A stretch of 64,000 nt of DNA, taken from Lachnospiraceae bacterium (GTDB taxonomy: Bacteria; Bacillota; Clostridia; Lachnospirales; Lachnospiraceae). The stretch spans positions 1 through 64,000 of the forward strand of contig JAAVHZ010000020.1 of assembly GCA_014799465.1 (NCBI GenBank). Reading direction: 5' to 3'. The position numbers and the translations under genes were made by a program. Position 1 is the first letter of the stretch, and every line of letters starts with the position of its first letter. Below, one piece after another: positions 1 to 10,198 of the stretch. Under the pieces are notes generated by a model, which did no database searches, was not told where the DNA came from, and was given only the letters and a program-made list of their open reading frames with translations.

Positions 1-140
1 TCCCGCGAGCAACGAGCCAAGTGGCTGCTTGCAGACATTTGGCGACTGCCGCGAGGGTCAAATACCCACACGCTTTAGCGTGTTTAGCTTGCTGCGTTAC
101 AAATTTGATGCCCCGTCAGCTTGCTGCGGGGTATTTGACT
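1..140 (+). repeat. Dispersed folded repeat, copy 1 (long variant)
   Basis: This is the 140-base version of a repeat also found complete at 37330-37454 and 41326-41450. It begins tcccgcgagcaacgagcc and ends ggggtatttgact. It differs from the 125-base copies by an extra small palindrome near 67-85 (acacgc-ttta-gcgtgt). In the shorter copies two inner arms of 17 bases pair perfectly; here the insertion disrupts the left arm. The start coincides with the window edge, so the true left end is unknown. Its right end (gact) agrees with the other copies. Confidence 0.85.
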
Positions 141-218
141 CTCTATAGGGCGGACACCCTACAATAGCATGGCTGAACTGTCACGATTATTTCAAGCCGG
201 CTCTTATAGCTGATTCAG

Positions 219-244
219 CTATGCGTATTATAGCATAGTTTTTT
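219..244 (+). terminator. Possible intrinsic terminator
   Basis: ctatgc and gcatag pair around an 8-base loop and are followed by a run of six T on the plus strand. It would end a transcript coming from the left, outside the window or from the repeat. The stem is short, so this is a modest call. Confidence 0.45.
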
Positions 245-299
245 ATGAATTAGTAAATTATTTTTTTTTAGATAAGGGAATACGACTGATTAAAAAATG

Positions 300-438
300 T
301 GTGGATAATGTGGATAGATATTTATGGAAAGAGTTGTATCTTGGGAAAATCAGGCTTTATAAATTATAGATAAAATAAAAGAATCCACATTTGTTATATT
401 AAATGTATTAACATAAAAAATGTGGATAATGTGGATAA
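300..438. other. DnaA-box cluster in AT-rich DNA
   Basis: Three perfect 9-mers tgtggataa (300-308, 421-429, 430-438) and one 8/9 match (309-317) lie in 139 bases, arranged as two head-to-tail pairs with no spacer. A weaker inverted match (ccacat) lies near 384. The consensus DnaA box is TTATCCACA, the reverse complement of this 9-mer. The surrounding DNA is very AT-rich, with long T and A runs near 260-270. It sits just beyond the 3' end of murC. It may be a DnaA titration or replication-control site; its function is inferred. Confidence 0.55.
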
Positions 439-1821
439 CTATTTGCTAATAAGCTCGTCTCCGATTAGTACTACGTCTCCTGCACCCATAGTTATTAACA
501 AATCATCGTTGATACAATTTTTTAAAATAAATTCTTCTATTTCGCTGAATGTGTGGAAATAATAAGTTTCACATCCTAATGCCTTTAGTTCGTTAAGTAA
601 TGTTTCTGAACTGATTCCAAGATTATCAGTTTCCCGTGCCGGATATATATCTGCCAGAATTACTTTGTCAGCAAGTGATAGTGATACTGCAAAATCCTTT
701 AAAAATGCCTTTGTACGTGAAAATGTATGAGGCTGGAATACGCACCACAGGTTATTGTGTGGATAGTTTTGTGCAGTTTTAAGAGTTGCAGATATTTCAT
801 CGGGATGGTGTGCATAATCATCTACAATGTTAATTCCATTTACATTGCCTTTAAATTGGAAACGCCGGTCAGTACCTGTATATTTTGCAAGTCCCTTTGA
901 TATTACCTCATAGCTTATGCCTGTACTGCGGCATGTGGCAACAGCGGCAAGTGAGTTTAGCAGATTATGCTCTCCCGGAACTTTTAATTCTATATGTGCC
1001 ATGATATTTCCATTTTCTGTCAGGTCATATTCTGCACAGGCAAAGCGGTTATATTTTACATTTGTGGCACAGTACCTGCTTTTTTCGGGTGATAAACCAA
1101 AAGTAATCACATTGCTGTCCACATTATCGGTAAAATAATTGATTTCATCAATATCACTATTTATAATTACAAAACCGTCTTTAGGAGTAAGTTCTGCAAA
1201 TCTGCGAAAACTATTTCGTATGTCATCAATATCTTTAAAAAAGTCCATGTGGTCTTCCTTTACGTTAAGAATGACGGATATGGTTGGGAAGAATGAAAGA
1301 AAGCTGTTGGTATACTCACAGGCTTCTGTTATAAATGTATTTGATTTGCCGATACGTGCATTACCGTTTATAGGATTAAATAAGCCACCAATTAATATAG
1401 TAGGATCACATTCTTCTTCAAGCAGTACCTGTGATATCATAGAAGTAGTGGTAGTCTTGCCATGTGTACCGGCAACACAGATGGCAGTTTTGTAATTTTT
1501 CATTATCTGACCTAAAAGTTCAGCTCTTGTAAGCATTGGTACAGAGTGGCTTTTAGCAGCCTGAAGCTCCGGATTATCAGGTTTGACTGCGGCAGTATAT
1601 ACAAGCAGATCAATATTTTCAGTAATATTTTCGGAGGTTTGTTCATATACTATATGTGCACCCAGTGAGATGAGATGCTCTGTAAGTGCTGATTCTTTAG
1701 AATCAGAACCTGAAACAGTGAATCCTTCGGAAATCAGGATTTCGGCAAGTGCACTCATACTTATTCCTCCGATACCGGTAAAATGTACATGCCCTTTCTT
1801 ACTAAAGTTAATTTGATACAT
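439..1821 (-). CDS. murC: UDP-N-acetylmuramate--L-alanine ligase
   Basis: MurC is the cytoplasmic ATP-dependent ligase that adds L-alanine to UDP-MurNAc, the first amino acid of the peptidoglycan stem peptide. The N-terminal Rossmann motif GIGGISMSALAE and the ATP-binding loop GTHGKTTTTSM are clear, and DDYAHHPDEI is the typical C-terminal segment. The open frame extends upstream to 1995, but that extension is AT-rich and unlike MurC. I chose the ATG at 1821 (MYQINF) because ggatgg lies 9 bases upstream. This gives about 460 residues, the usual family length. An ATG two codons earlier (1827) is the alternative. It is transcribed alone and divergently from glgC. Confidence 0.95.
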   Translation of the reverse strand: MYQINFSKKGHVHFTGIGGISMSALAEILISEGFTVSGSDSKESALTEHLISLGAHIVYEQTSENITENIDLLVYTAAVKPDNPELQAAKSHSVPMLTRAELLGQIMKNYKTAICVAGTHGKTTTTSMISQVLLEEECDPTILIGGLFNPINGNARIGKSNTFITEACEYTNSFLSFFPTISVILNVKEDHMDFFKDIDDIRNSFRRFAELTPKDGFVIINSDIDEINYFTDNVDSNVITFGLSPEKSRYCATNVKYNRFACAEYDLTENGNIMAHIELKVPGEHNLLNSLAAVATCRSTGISYEVISKGLAKYTGTDRRFQFKGNVNGINIVDDYAHHPDEISATLKTAQNYPHNNLWCVFQPHTFSRTKAFLKDFAVSLSLADKVILADIYPARETDNLGISSETLLNELKALGCETYYFHTFSEIEEFILKNCINDDLLITMGAGDVVLIGDELISK

Positions 1822-2077
1822 ATCCATCACCCATCCAATCTTTAATAAAATTCTAATTAAATATTCTATCACAAAAGAAAATGATATTCCATTAATATTT
1901 AGTATGTATGGAAAAATTAAAAGAAAATTAATATCTGCATTTAAAAAAAGTGAATAAAAAATAAATTGATTGGTGAAAATATACAAAAATTGCATTAGTT
2001 ATTGTGGAAAAAGTCGAAAAAGCACTGCTTTTTTGGAAAAAAATACTAACAAAATATTAAAAAATTAATAAAATTAG

Positions 2078-2106
2078 TTCACTATATCATGTTTATATGG
2101 TATAAT
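2078..2106 (+). promoter_or_regulatory. Sigma-A-type promoter of glgCD
   Basis: A -35 ttcact (2078-2083) and a perfect -10 tataat (2101-2106) are separated by 17 bases. The GTG start of glgC is 31 bases downstream, so the leader is short. Confidence 0.7.
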
Positions 2107-2136
2107 ATTTACATCAAACTTCAGCGAGGTGATAGC

Positions 2137-3411
2137 GTGATTAAAAAAGAGATGATTGCAATGCTGCTGGCTGGCGGGCAAGGGAGCAGACTGGGAGTAC
2201 TTACGGCAAAGGTTGCAAAACCGGCAGTAGCCTTTGGCGGTAAGTATCGTATAATTGATTTCCCGCTAAGTAATTGTATTAATTCAGGTGTTGATACAGT
2301 AGGTGTACTGACCCAATATCAGCCACTCAGGCTGAATACGCATATTGGTATAGGTATTCCATGGGATTTAGATAGAAATATTGGCGGAGTTACAGTTTTG
2401 CCGCCATATGAAAAGAGCAGCAACAGTGAGTGGTATACAGGAACTGCTAATGCTATATATCAGAATCTTGATTATATGGAATCTTATAATCCGGAATATG
2501 TGCTTATATTGTCAGGAGATCATATTTACAAGATGGATTATGAAGTAATGCTTGATTTTCATAAGGCAAATAATGCTGATGTTACTATTGCAACAATGCC
2601 GGTACCATATGAAGAGGCAAGCAGGTTCGGAATAGTTCTTACTGATGATGACAACAGAATAACAGAATTTGAGGAGAAACCGGAGCATCCAAGGGGTAAT
2701 CTTGCATCTATGGGTATTTATATATTTAACTGGAAGATATTGAGAGAAGCACTTATAAAAATGTCTGATCAGAATAATTGTGACTTTGGAAAGCATATTA
2801 TTCCGTATTGCCACAGCAACAAAGACAGAATTTTTGCTTATGAATATAACGGATACTGGAAAGATGTGGGAACACTTTCTTCTTATTGGGAAGCCAATAT
2901 GGAGCTTATTAACCTTATACCTGTATTTAACTTATATGAAGAATTCTGGAGGATTTATACCAAGAATGATGCCCTTCCTCCACAATATATTTCAGAACAT
3001 GCCAGGGTTGAGAGAAGTATTATAGGTGAAGGTTCTGATATATATGGTGAAGTATATAATTCAGTAATAGGTGTTGGTGTTACGATTGAAGAAGGGGCGG
3101 TTGTACGCGATTCTATAATAATGAAGGGAACTGTAATAGGTAAGGGTGCAAAGATAACAAAGTCTATTATAGCGGAAAATGTAGAGATTGGTGCAGATTG
3201 TGAATTGGGAATAGGTGACGAAACTCCAAGTAAGCTGGACAGTAAAATATATAACAGTGGTCTGGTAACTATAGGAGAAGGTACGGTAATCCCGCCAAAT
3301 ATAAAGATTGGTAAGAATACAACTGTATCAGGAATAACTAAAAGTGATGAATATCAAAATGGAATGCTGCATAGCGGTGAATATATTATTAAGGCAGGTG
3401 ATATGCAATGA
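2137..3411 (+). CDS. glgC: Glucose-1-phosphate adenylyltransferase, catalytic subunit
   Basis: GlgC makes ADP-glucose from glucose-1-phosphate and ATP, the committed step of bacterial glycogen synthesis. The nucleotidyltransferase motif [15 protein letters not shown] near the N-terminus, the segment [10 protein letters not shown], and a C-terminal left-handed beta-helix of isoleucine-rich hexapeptides are all present. The frame is open from 2089, but gaggtgat lies 7 bases before a GTG at 2137, which gives the usual 424 residues. The stop overlaps the start of glgD by 4 bases (ATGA), so the two are translationally coupled. Confidence 0.95.
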   Translation: MIKKEMIAMLLAGGQGSRLGVLTAKVAKPAVAFGGKYRIIDFPLSNCINSGVDTVGVLTQYQPLRLNTHIGIGIPWDLDRNIGGVTVLPPYEKSSNSEWYTGTANAIYQNLDYMESYNPEYVLILSGDHIYKMDYEVMLDFHKANNADVTIATMPVPYEEASRFGIVLTDDDNRITEFEEKPEHPRGNLASMGIYIFNWKILREALIKMSDQNNCDFGKHIIPYCHSNKDRIFAYEYNGYWKDVGTLSSYWEANMELINLIPVFNLYEEFWRIYTKNDALPPQYISEHARVERSIIGEGSDIYGEVYNSVIGVGVTIEEGAVVRDSIIMKGTVIGKGAKITKSIIAENVEIGADCELGIGDETPSKLDSKIYNSGLVTIGEGTVIPPNIKIGKNTTVSGITKSDEYQNGMLHSGEYIIKAGDMQ

Positions 3412-4529
3412 GAGCGATAGGAATTATACTGGCTGGCGGAAATAACAACAAAATGCAAGAGCTTTCTTATAAAAGAGCAATATCAGCAATGCCGATGGCG
3501 GGAAGCTACAGAAGCATAGACTTCTCACTTAGTAATATGTCAAATTCACATATACAGAAAGTTGCAGTACTTACACAGTACAATGCATTATCCCTGAATG
3601 AACATTTAAGTTCTTCAAAATGGTGGGACTTTGGAAGAAAGCAGGGAGGTCTTTATGTATTTACACCGTCGATAACAGCAGATAACGGATTTTGGTATCA
3701 GGGAACTGCTGATGCTATTTACCAGAATATAAGTTTTCTTAAAAACAGCCATGAGCCGTATGTGGTTATTGCATCAGGTGATGGTATATATAAGTTGGAT
3801 TATAATAAAGTTTTGGAATATCACATAGAAAAGAAGGCAGACATTACTGTTGTATATAAGGAGTTTCCAGAGGGTGCAGATGTAAGCAGGTTCGGATGCA
3901 TTAAGATGAATGAAGACAGCAGGATTACTGAATTTGAGGAAAAACCTCTTGTATCAATGTCTAATACAGTATCTACAGGTATATATGTGATAAGAAGAAG
4001 ACTGCTTATAGAGCTTATTGAAAAGTGTGAGGCAGAGGATAGATATGACATTGTCAACGATATACTTGTGCGTTATAAGAATATTAAGAGAATATATGGA
4101 TATAAACTAAATACTTACTGGAGCAATATTGCTACGGTTGAATCTTATTTTAAGACAAATATGGACTTTTTGAAACCGAGTGTAAGAGATTATTTTTTCA
4201 AACAGTATCCTGATGTATATTCAAAGGTGGACGACCTTCCGCCTGCAAAATATAATCCGGGTTCAGCGGTGAAAAACAGTCTTATCAGCAGTGGATGTAT
4301 AATAAATGGAGTTGTGGAGAATTCTGTATTGTTCAAGAAAGCATATATTGGCAATAATTGTACAATTAAAAATTCTATCATACTTAACAATGTGTATATA
4401 GGTGACAATACTTATATTGAAAATTGTATAGTTGAAAGCCATGATACGATTCGGGCAAATACGACCCATGTTGGTTCCAATGGAGAGATAAAAATCGTAT
4501 TGGAGAAAAATGAACGCTTTACTTTGTAA
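3408..4529 (+). CDS. glgD: GlgD-like subunit of ADP-glucose pyrophosphorylase
   Basis: GlgD is a paralog of GlgC that in Gram-positive bacteria forms a hetero-oligomer with it and raises its activity. The protein is 373 residues. Its N-terminal motif is degenerate ([13 protein letters not shown] instead of GGxGSRL), which is the hallmark of Glg[11 protein letters not shown] replaces [10 protein letters not shown], and a hexapeptide beta-helix follows. It overlaps glgC by 4 bases. Other glycogen genes (glgA, glgB, glgP) are not in the window. Confidence 0.92.
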   Translation: MRAIGIILAGGNNNKMQELSYKRAISAMPMAGSYRSIDFSLSNMSNSHIQKVAVLTQYNALSLNEHLSSSKWWDFGRKQGGLYVFTPSITADNGFWYQGTADAIYQNISFLKNSHEPYVVIASGDGIYKLDYNKVLEYHIEKKADITVVYKEFPEGADVSRFGCIKMNEDSRITEFEEKPLVSMSNTVSTGIYVIRRRLLIELIEKCEAEDRYDIVNDILVRYKNIKRIYGYKLNTYWSNIATVESYFKTNMDFLKPSVRDYFFKQYPDVYSKVDDLPPAKYNPGSAVKNSLISSGCIINGVVENSVLFKKAYIGNNCTIKNSIILNNVYIGDNTYIENCIVESHDTIRANTTHVGSNGEIKIVLEKNERFTL

Positions 4530-4552
4530 GAGATTGGGAAGGGGATTTTACA

Positions 4553-4834
4553 ATGCAGATAACAGATGTGAGAGTTAGGAAAATCACCAGAGAAGGTAAG
4601 ATGAAGGCAGTGGTATCCATAACATTTGATAATGAGTTTGTAGTTCATGACATTAAGGTCATTGAGGGTGAAAAAGGAATGTTTATTGCGATGCCAAGCA
4701 GAAAAGCTTCTGATGGTGAGTATAGGGATATTGCTCATCCGATTAATTCAGATATGCGTGAACGAATACAGACGATGATATTGCAGGAGTACGAAAAAGC
4801 CGTAGATTCTGAAGCGGAAGATACAATATCATAA
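4553..4834 (+). CDS. spoVG: SpoVG, septation/RNA-binding regulator
   Basis: This 93-residue protein starts [11 protein letters not shown] and carries FIAMPSRK, both signatures of SpoVG. SpoVG binds nucleic acid and affects septation, sporulation and virulence traits in various Firmicutes. A weak ribosome site (gaagggga) precedes the ATG. It follows glgD after 23 bases and could be cotranscribed. A stable hairpin lies 15 bases after the stop. Confidence 0.95.
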   Translation: MQITDVRVRKITREGKMKAVVSITFDNEFVVHDIKVIEGEKGMFIAMPSRKASDGEYRDIAHPINSDMRERIQTMILQEYEKAVDSEAEDTIS

Positions 4835-4849
4835 CAGATAAAATATATT

Positions 4850-4877
4850 CCGCCAATCACATTTTTGTGGTTGGCGG
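4850..4877 (+). terminator. Hairpin after spoVG
   Basis: ccgccaatcac pairs with gtggttggcgg (one G-T pair) around a 6-base loop. The run of T expected after a terminator is poor (tatgtttatg), so it may be a weak terminator or an RNA 3' end stabiliser. Confidence 0.55.
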
Positions 4878-4896
4878 TATGTTTATGTTATGAGAA

Positions 4897-5109
4897 GTGT
4901 GAAGGAAAACACTAAGCTCGAAAAAACCTCGCTAAGTGTTTTCAAGCTTCACACCGAAGAATCGCTGGGGCGATTCTTCCGATATAATTTCAGGTATTAT
5001 TTGTGCTGGCGTTGTTGGCACTGCTGGCGTTGCCGGTATGACTGAAAAGTGTGAGAAGAAAATCTAAGGCAGTAAAAGACACTGCCTAAAATTTTCTAAG
5101 TCTCACACT
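4897..5109 (+). repeat. Three successive hairpins between spoVG and pth
   Basis: Hairpin 1: 4897-4917 pairs with 4931-4954, with one mismatch and a 3-base bulge. Hairpin 2: gaagaatcg (4956-4964) pairs perfectly with cgattcttc (4971-4979). Hairpin 3: 5048-5073 pairs with 5081-5109. Hairpins 1 and 3 share the same outer arm, gtgtga/tcacac, although their inner stems differ. Between 2 and 3 lies a near-direct repeat, tgctggcgttg/tgctggcgttg. No open reading frame explains the region. It may be a structured leader of pth-mfd or a pair of small palindromic repeats. Confidence 0.6.
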
Positions 5110-5144
5110 GATACAATTATTTGGAAAGGAAAAGGGAGAGATTT

Positions 5145-5705
5145 ATGTATATAATAGCAGGACTGGGAAATCCGTCTTCAAAATATAAAGGAACAAGGCA
5201 TAATATGGGTTATGACGCAATAGATAATATAGCAGACAGAAATAATATATCGTTCAATAGTAAAAAGTTCAAATCATTATGTGGAACAGGTATTATTCAG
5301 GGAGAAAAAGTTTTGCTTATAAAACCTGAAACATATATGAATCTCAGTGGAGAAGCAGTAAGGGAAGCTGTAGACTTTTATAAAATTAATCCTGAAGATG
5401 AACTTATAGTTATATATGACGATATAAGTCTTGATCCGGGGAAATTAAGAATAAGGGGAAAAGGCAGTGCAGGAGGCCATAACGGTATTAAAAACATTAT
5501 AGCACATTTAGGAACGGATAAGTTTAAGAGGGTTAAGGTAGGTGTTGGCAGCAGACCGGAAGGAATGGATCTGGCGGATTATGTATTAGGAAGGTTTGGA
5601 AGGATAGAGAGGATAACAGTGGATAAGGGAATTGACGATGCTGCAAGGGCAGTCGAAGTCATCATAGCAGAAGGAATTGATAAAGCAATGAATTTGTTTA
5701 ATTAG
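5145..5705 (+). CDS. pth: Peptidyl-tRNA hydrolase
   Basis: Pth frees tRNA from peptidyl-tRNA that has dropped off ribosomes. The protein starts MYIIAGLGNPSSKYKGTRHN, containing the catalytic histidine of the GTRHNMG motif. SAGGHNGIKNI and the GVGSRPEG region also fit. A longer frame opens at 5121, but the ATG at 5145 follows gggagag at 5 bases and gives 186 residues, the family norm. The spoVG-pth-mfd order matches the region near the origin in Bacillus subtilis. Confidence 0.96.
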   Translation: MYIIAGLGNPSSKYKGTRHNMGYDAIDNIADRNNISFNSKKFKSLCGTGIIQGEKVLLIKPETYMNLSGEAVREAVDFYKINPEDELIVIYDDISLDPGKLRIRGKGSAGGHNGIKNIIAHLGTDKFKRVKVGVGSRPEGMDLADYVLGRFGRIERITVDKGIDDAARAVEVIIAEGIDKAMNLFN

Positions 5706-5724
5706 TGAAAGGCATGGCAGAGAT

Positions 5725-8700
5725 ATGCAGACATTATTGGAACCATTAAAAGAATATAGTGAGTATAAGGATATAGAATATAATATAAGAAAGAAAAATT
5801 TTCCGATGCATATATCAGGATGTGTTGACTCACAAATGATACATTTTATACATGGAATACGTGCAGGCAGCGGATTTAAGCATCAGATTATAATAGCATA
5901 TGATGAGCAGAAGGCAAAAAGTATAGTAGAAGATTACAGGATGTATGACAAAAATGTAATATTCTATCCGGCAAAAGACTTAATGTTTTTCAGTGCTGAT
6001 ATCCATGGAAATCTGATACTTCAGGAACGGCTGCAGTTTATTAAACGTCTTTTAGAAGGTGAAAGCATAACCCTTGTAACAACCATGGAAGGATTGTTGG
6101 ACAGATTAATTCCTAAGGAAAATTTCAGAAGTAATGTACTTGAATATAATACAGGTGACATTATGGATTTGGAGGAAACTGAAAGACGGTTGATCAAGAT
6201 GGGTTATCAGAGAACAGGTCAGGTAGATATGACAGGTCAGTTTGCCGTACGTGGAAGCATATTGGATATATATCCTTTGACTGATGAAGTTCCTGTAAGG
6301 ATAGATATGTGGGATGATGAAATAGACTCCATAAAGACGTTTGATGTGGAGAGTCAGAGGTCTGTTGAGAATCTGGAAAAGGTAAGGATATATCCTGCTA
6401 CAGAGTATATTATAGATGAAGAACAGCTTGCGGCAGGAATTGAAAATATTAAAACAGAGTGTGGCGAATATGAATCATCATTAAGAGGACAGATGAAGAC
6501 CGAGGAAGCTCATAGAATACGAAGTATAGTAAATGAGTTTATAGAGCAGATAATGGAGTATGGCGGTCAGGGAGCTATAGACAGCTACATTTCTTATATG
6601 TGTCAGGACACAGTATCTCTTATAGATTACTTTGATAAGGAGGATACAATAGTTATATTGGATGAACCGAAGCACATTAGTGAGAGATGTGAAACATTGG
6701 AAAAAGAATTTTCAGAGAATGTAATTCACAGGTTAGAAAAGGGATATATGCTTCCGGGACAGACAAATATTTTATATTCATATAAAGATATTATAAATAA
6801 GGTATGGAACAGTAATACAATAGCTACAACAAAGCTGGAGCAGAATATTAAGGAAGTCAGGGAAGGGCAGACTTTTCATGTAGATGCAAGAAATATGAAT
6901 TCATATAATAACAGTTTTGAACTGCTTATAAAGGATTTGAAATCATATAAGAAAAAGGGATACAAGGTAGTTATTATTACTGCCACAAGATCAAGGGCGG
7001 TAAGGCTTGCTGAAGATATAAGGCAATATGAGATCGAAGCATTTTCAGGTACGGATATGGACAGAGTTCTGCTTAACGGAGAGATTATGGTTACAAATGG
7101 AAGTGTCCATAAAGGTTTCGAATATCCTTATCTAAAGTTTGCAGTTATGGCGGAATCCGATATATTCGGCAGACAAAAAAAACGAAGGAAGAAGAAACAT
7201 ACAAAGTATTCGGGAGAAAAGATACAGAGTTTTACGGAGCTTAATATCGGAGATTATGTAGTTCATGAAAATCATGGTCTGGGTATATATCAGGGTATAG
7301 AAAAAATAGAAGTGGATAAGATTGCAAAGGATTATATAAAGATAGAGTATGCTTCAGGAGGTAATCTGTATATTCCGGCTACCCAGCTTGATATGATACA
7401 GAAATATTCAGGAGCTGAATCAAGAAAGCCTAAGTTAAATAAACTGGGAACACAAGAATGGGTAAAGACTAAAAATAAGGTTCGGGGTGCCGTAAAAGAT
7501 ATGGCACAGGAATTAGTTAAACTCTATGCAGTAAGACAGGAAAAGGAAGGCTTTGTATATGGGCCTGATACCGTATGGCAGAGTGAATTTGAAGAAATGT
7601 TTCCGTACGAGGAGACAGATGACCAGCTTACAGCTATAGAAGAGACAAAAAAAGATATGGAAAGTACCAAGATAATGGATAGACTGATATGTGGTGATGT
7701 GGGATATGGTAAGACAGAAGTTGCCATAAGAGCGGCATTTAAAGCAGTACAGGAGGGGAAACAGGTAGCATTTCTTGTACCGACTACCATACTGGCACAG
7801 CAGCATTTCAATACATTTTCATCAAGAATGAAAGATTTTGCCGTCAATGTGGAAATGCTTTCACGGTTCAGGACACAGGCGCAGCAGAAGAAGGCGATAG
7901 AACAGTTAAAAAACGGTATGGCAGATATAGTTATAGGTACTCACAGGATACTGTCAAAAGATGTGAAGTTCAAGGATTTGGGACTACTTATAATAGACGA
8001 GGAACAGAGATTTGGAGTGGCACATAAGGAAAAGATAAAGCAGCTTAAGAATAATGTGGATGTGCTTACGCTGTCAGCCACCCCTATTCCGCGTACTCTT
8101 CATATGAGTTTGGTGGGAATAAGAGATATGAGTGTTCTTGAAGAACCTCCGGTAGACCGTCTTCCGATTCAGACTTATATAATGGAATATGATGATGAGA
8201 TGGTGCGTGAAGCCATAAGCAGGGAGATGGCGAGAAATGGTCAGGTATATTATGTATACAACCGTGTAAATAACATAGATGAGATTGCAGCACATATTTC
8301 CAAACTGATGCCAGATGCTAATGTGGCATTTGCACATGGCCAGATGAGTGAAAGGGCATTAGAAAAGATAATGTATGATTTTATAGAAGGTGAGATAGAT
8401 GTTCTGGTATCTACTACAATAATAGAGACCGGACTTGATATATCAAATGTAAATACCATGATTATACATGATGCAGACAATATGGGGCTGTCCCAGTTAT
8501 ACCAGTTGAGAGGACGTGTCGGACGCTCAAACCGCACTTCATATGCATTTTTAATGTATAGGCGAAATAAAGTCCTTAAAGAAGTGGCAGAAAAGAGATT
8601 AAAGGCAATAAGAGAATTTACGGAGCTTGGTTCAGGTATAAAGATAGCCATGAAAGATTTGGAGATAAGAGGTGCAGGAAATGTACTTGGTGCAGAGCAG

Positions 8701-9255
8701 CATGGACACATGGAAGCCGTAGGATATGATTTGTATTGTAAAATGCTGAATGAAGCTGTACAGATGTTAAAGGGTGTAAAACTGCATGAGGATTTTGAAA
8801 CATCGATAGACCTTAATGTGGATGCGTTTATTCCGCCATCATATATTAAAAATGAGGTTCAAAAACTGAGCATATATAAGCGAATTGCAGGAATAGAGAC
8901 AGAAGAGGAATGTGAGGATATGCAGGATGAGTTGATGGACAGATTTGGGGATATGCCAAAATCAGTAACAAATCTTTTGGAAATAGCCCTTATGAAATCG
9001 ATGGCACACAGAGCGTATATTACCGACATTACTTGTACAGGCAAGGTTCTTAAACTTACAATGTTAAATGATGCTTCGGTAGACGTGGGGCGTATAACAG
9101 AGGTACTTGAGAAACATAAGCCAAAGCTAAAGTTTGTTCCGGAAAAAAATCCATACTTTACTTATACGATGGATGATTGTATAAATGATGTACGGAATTT
9201 TAAGCCGGTATTTGCTAAAGTAGTGGAGGCTGTATCAACAATAATAGATGAATGA
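5725..9255 (+). CDS. mfd: Transcription-repair coupling factor Mfd
   Basis: Mfd removes RNA polymerase stalled at DNA lesions and recruits UvrABC. At 1176 residues it is full length. Domains in order: a UvrB-like N-terminal module; the RNA-polymerase-interacting domain around residues 505-570 ([17 protein letters not shown]); a RecG-like helicase with Walker [12 protein letters not shown] near residue 656, the DEEQ box near 757 and [12 protein letters not shown]; motif [11 protein letters not shown]; and a C-terminal TRCF domain. Its stop overlaps the next start (ATGA). Confidence 0.97.
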   Translation: MQTLLEPLKEYSEYKDIEYNIRKKNFPMHISGCVDSQMIHFIHGIRAGSGFKHQIIIAYDEQKAKSIVEDYRMYDKNVIFYPAKDLMFFSADIHGNLILQERLQFIKRLLEGESITLVTTMEGLLDRLIPKENFRSNVLEYNTGDIMDLEETERRLIKMGYQRTGQVDMTGQFAVRGSILDIYPLTDEVPVRIDMWDDEIDSIKTFDVESQRSVENLEKVRIYPATEYIIDEEQLAAGIENIKTECGEYESSLRGQMKTEEAHRIRSIVNEFIEQIMEYGGQGAIDSYISYMCQDTVSLIDYFDKEDTIVILDEPKHISERCETLEKEFSENVIHRLEKGYMLPGQTNILYSYKDIINKVWNSNTIATTKLEQNIKEVREGQTFHVDARNMNSYNNSFELLIKDLKSYKKKGYKVVIITATRSRAVRLAEDIRQYEIEAFSGTDMDRVLLNGEIMVTNGSVHKGFEYPYLKFAVMAESDIFGRQKKRRKKKHTKYSGEKIQSFTELNIGDYVVHENHGLGIYQGIEKIEVDKIAKDYIKIEYASGGNLYIPATQLDMIQKYSGAESRKPKLNKLGTQEWVKTKNKVRGAVKDMAQELVKLYAVRQEKEGFVYGPDTVWQSEFEEMFPYEETDDQLTAIEETKKDMESTKIMDRLICGDVGYGKTEVAIRAAFKAVQEGKQVAFLVPTTILAQQHFNTFSSRMKDFAVNVEMLSRFRTQAQQKKAIEQLKNGMADIVIGTHRILSKDVKFKDLGLLIIDEEQRFGVAHKEKIKQLKNNVDVLTLSATPIPRTLHMSLVGIRDMSVLEEPPVDRLPIQTYIMEYDDEMVREAISREMARNGQVYYVYNRVNNIDEIAAHISKLMPDANVAFAHGQMSERALEKIMYDFIEGEIDVLVSTTIIETGLDISNVNTMIIHDADNMGLSQLYQLRGRVGRSNRTSYAFLMYRRNKVLKEVAEKRLKAIREFTELGSGIKIAMKDLEIRGAGNVLGAEQHGHMEAVGYDLYCKMLNEAVQMLKGVKLHEDFETSIDLNVDAFIPPSYIKNEVQKLSIYKRIAGIETEEECEDMQDELMDRFGDMPKSVTNLLEIALMKSMAHRAYITDITCTGKVLKLTMLNDASVDVGRITEVLEKHKPKLKFVPEKNPYFTYTMDDCINDVRNFKPVFAKVVEAVSTIIDE

Positions 9256-9965
9256 AGTTATGGGATAAGGATATGAAAAGCAGAATTATAATAGAAAACA
9301 GGAAGATTTTCGTATATGGGAATCCTGAAGCAGACTTTTGGATTATCCGACCAATAGATGAAAATTACTTAAATCATATTGATTTGGAAATTCAGGAAAT
9401 AAATAATTTAACAGGAAATTTAGACTTTTTCTTTATAACCATTATTATATCAAATTGGAATAACGAGCTGTCTCCATGGTCGGCTGCGTCGGTATTTGGT
9501 AAAGAAGGATTTGGTGATGGGGCAGAAGAGATGCTTTCCTTTATAACAGATTCTCTAATACCGACTCTTAAAGATAAATTTGATGTTATGAATGAGAAAA
9601 GTTGCATTATTGCAGGGTATTCACTTGCCGGTCTGTTTGCATTATGGAGCGGATTTCAGACAGAAATTTTTTCAGGTATCGCAGCAGTGTCACCATCTGT
9701 TTGGTTTCCTGAATTTGTGGAATTTACTGAAAAGAGAGATATTAAGACCGAAAATGTATATTTAAGTCTTGGAGATAAGGAAGCACTGACAAAAAATCCC
9801 ATTATAGGAACTGTTGCTGAATGTATCAATGAAGAATATAGGATATTAACAGAGAAAAATGTAAACTGTGTTTTGGAATGGAATGAAGGAAATCATTTTA
9901 AGAATGTTGAACTGCGTACTGCAAAAGGTATTGCCTGGGTTATCAATAATGCCTGTAAAAAATAA
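9252..9965 (+). CDS. Putative esterase (alpha/beta hydrolase)
   Basis: This 237-residue protein has the nucleophile elbow GYSLAGLFALW (GxSxG), typical of the esterase-D/PF00756 group, and a late EGNHFKN that can supply the catalytic histidine. Its natural substrate cannot be told. It overlaps mfd by 4 bases, so coupled translation is likely. An internal ATG at 9273 is an alternative start. There is no signal peptide, so it is probably cytoplasmic. Confidence 0.7.
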   Translation: MKLWDKDMKSRIIIENRKIFVYGNPEADFWIIRPIDENYLNHIDLEIQEINNLTGNLDFFFITIIISNWNNELSPWSAASVFGKEGFGDGAEEMLSFITDSLIPTLKDKFDVMNEKSCIIAGYSLAGLFALWSGFQTEIFSGIAAVSPSVWFPEFVEFTEKRDIKTENVYLSLGDKEALTKNPIIGTVAECINEEYRILTEKNVNCVLEWNEGNHFKNVELRTAKGIAWVINNACKK

Positions 9966-9987
9966 ATGTCAGTCTTTTTTAAGGTGA

Positions 9988-10016
9988 TTGACTTCTTTAA
10001 TAGGGTATGGGATAAT
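9988..10016 (+). promoter_or_regulatory. Promoter of the PstS-like gene
   Basis: ttgact (9988-9993) and gataat (10011-10016) are separated by exactly 17 bases, 50 bases before the first ATG. Confidence 0.6.
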
Positions 10017-10066
10017 GTTTGGCATAGGTTAAGCAATAGAGTTTTGCACTTATAGGGAGATTATCT

Positions 10067-10198
10067 ATGGACATTTTGGTACAGATTTTTGGTTGGACGA
10101 TTACAATTGCAATTTCTCTGTTTGTAATCGTATCTATTGTTTTATTTATCAAGGACGGCATACCTGCAAAGCGGAAAGGAACAGGCAGAAAAAAATAA
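10067..10198 (+). CDS. Short membrane ORF forming the 5' part of the PstS-like gene
   Basis: The ATG at 10067 follows gggag at 8 bases and encodes 43 residues: one transmembrane helix and a basic tail ending in RKK and a TAA. It ends at a run of seven A in which codons AGA AAA AAA are followed at once by the stop. A shift of -1 on this run enters the long downstream frame, which has no good start of its own. I read it as the true N-terminus of the next protein. Either the ribosome or polymerase slips here, or the gene is frameshifted. Confidence 0.6.
   Translation: MDILVQIFGWTITIAISLFVIVSIVLFIKDGIPAKRKGTGRKK

Noticed and set aside
439-1995. Longer murC reading to 1995
   Set aside because: The extra N-terminal 58 residues are an AT-rich hydrophobic stretch not found in MurC, and the internal start has the right context.
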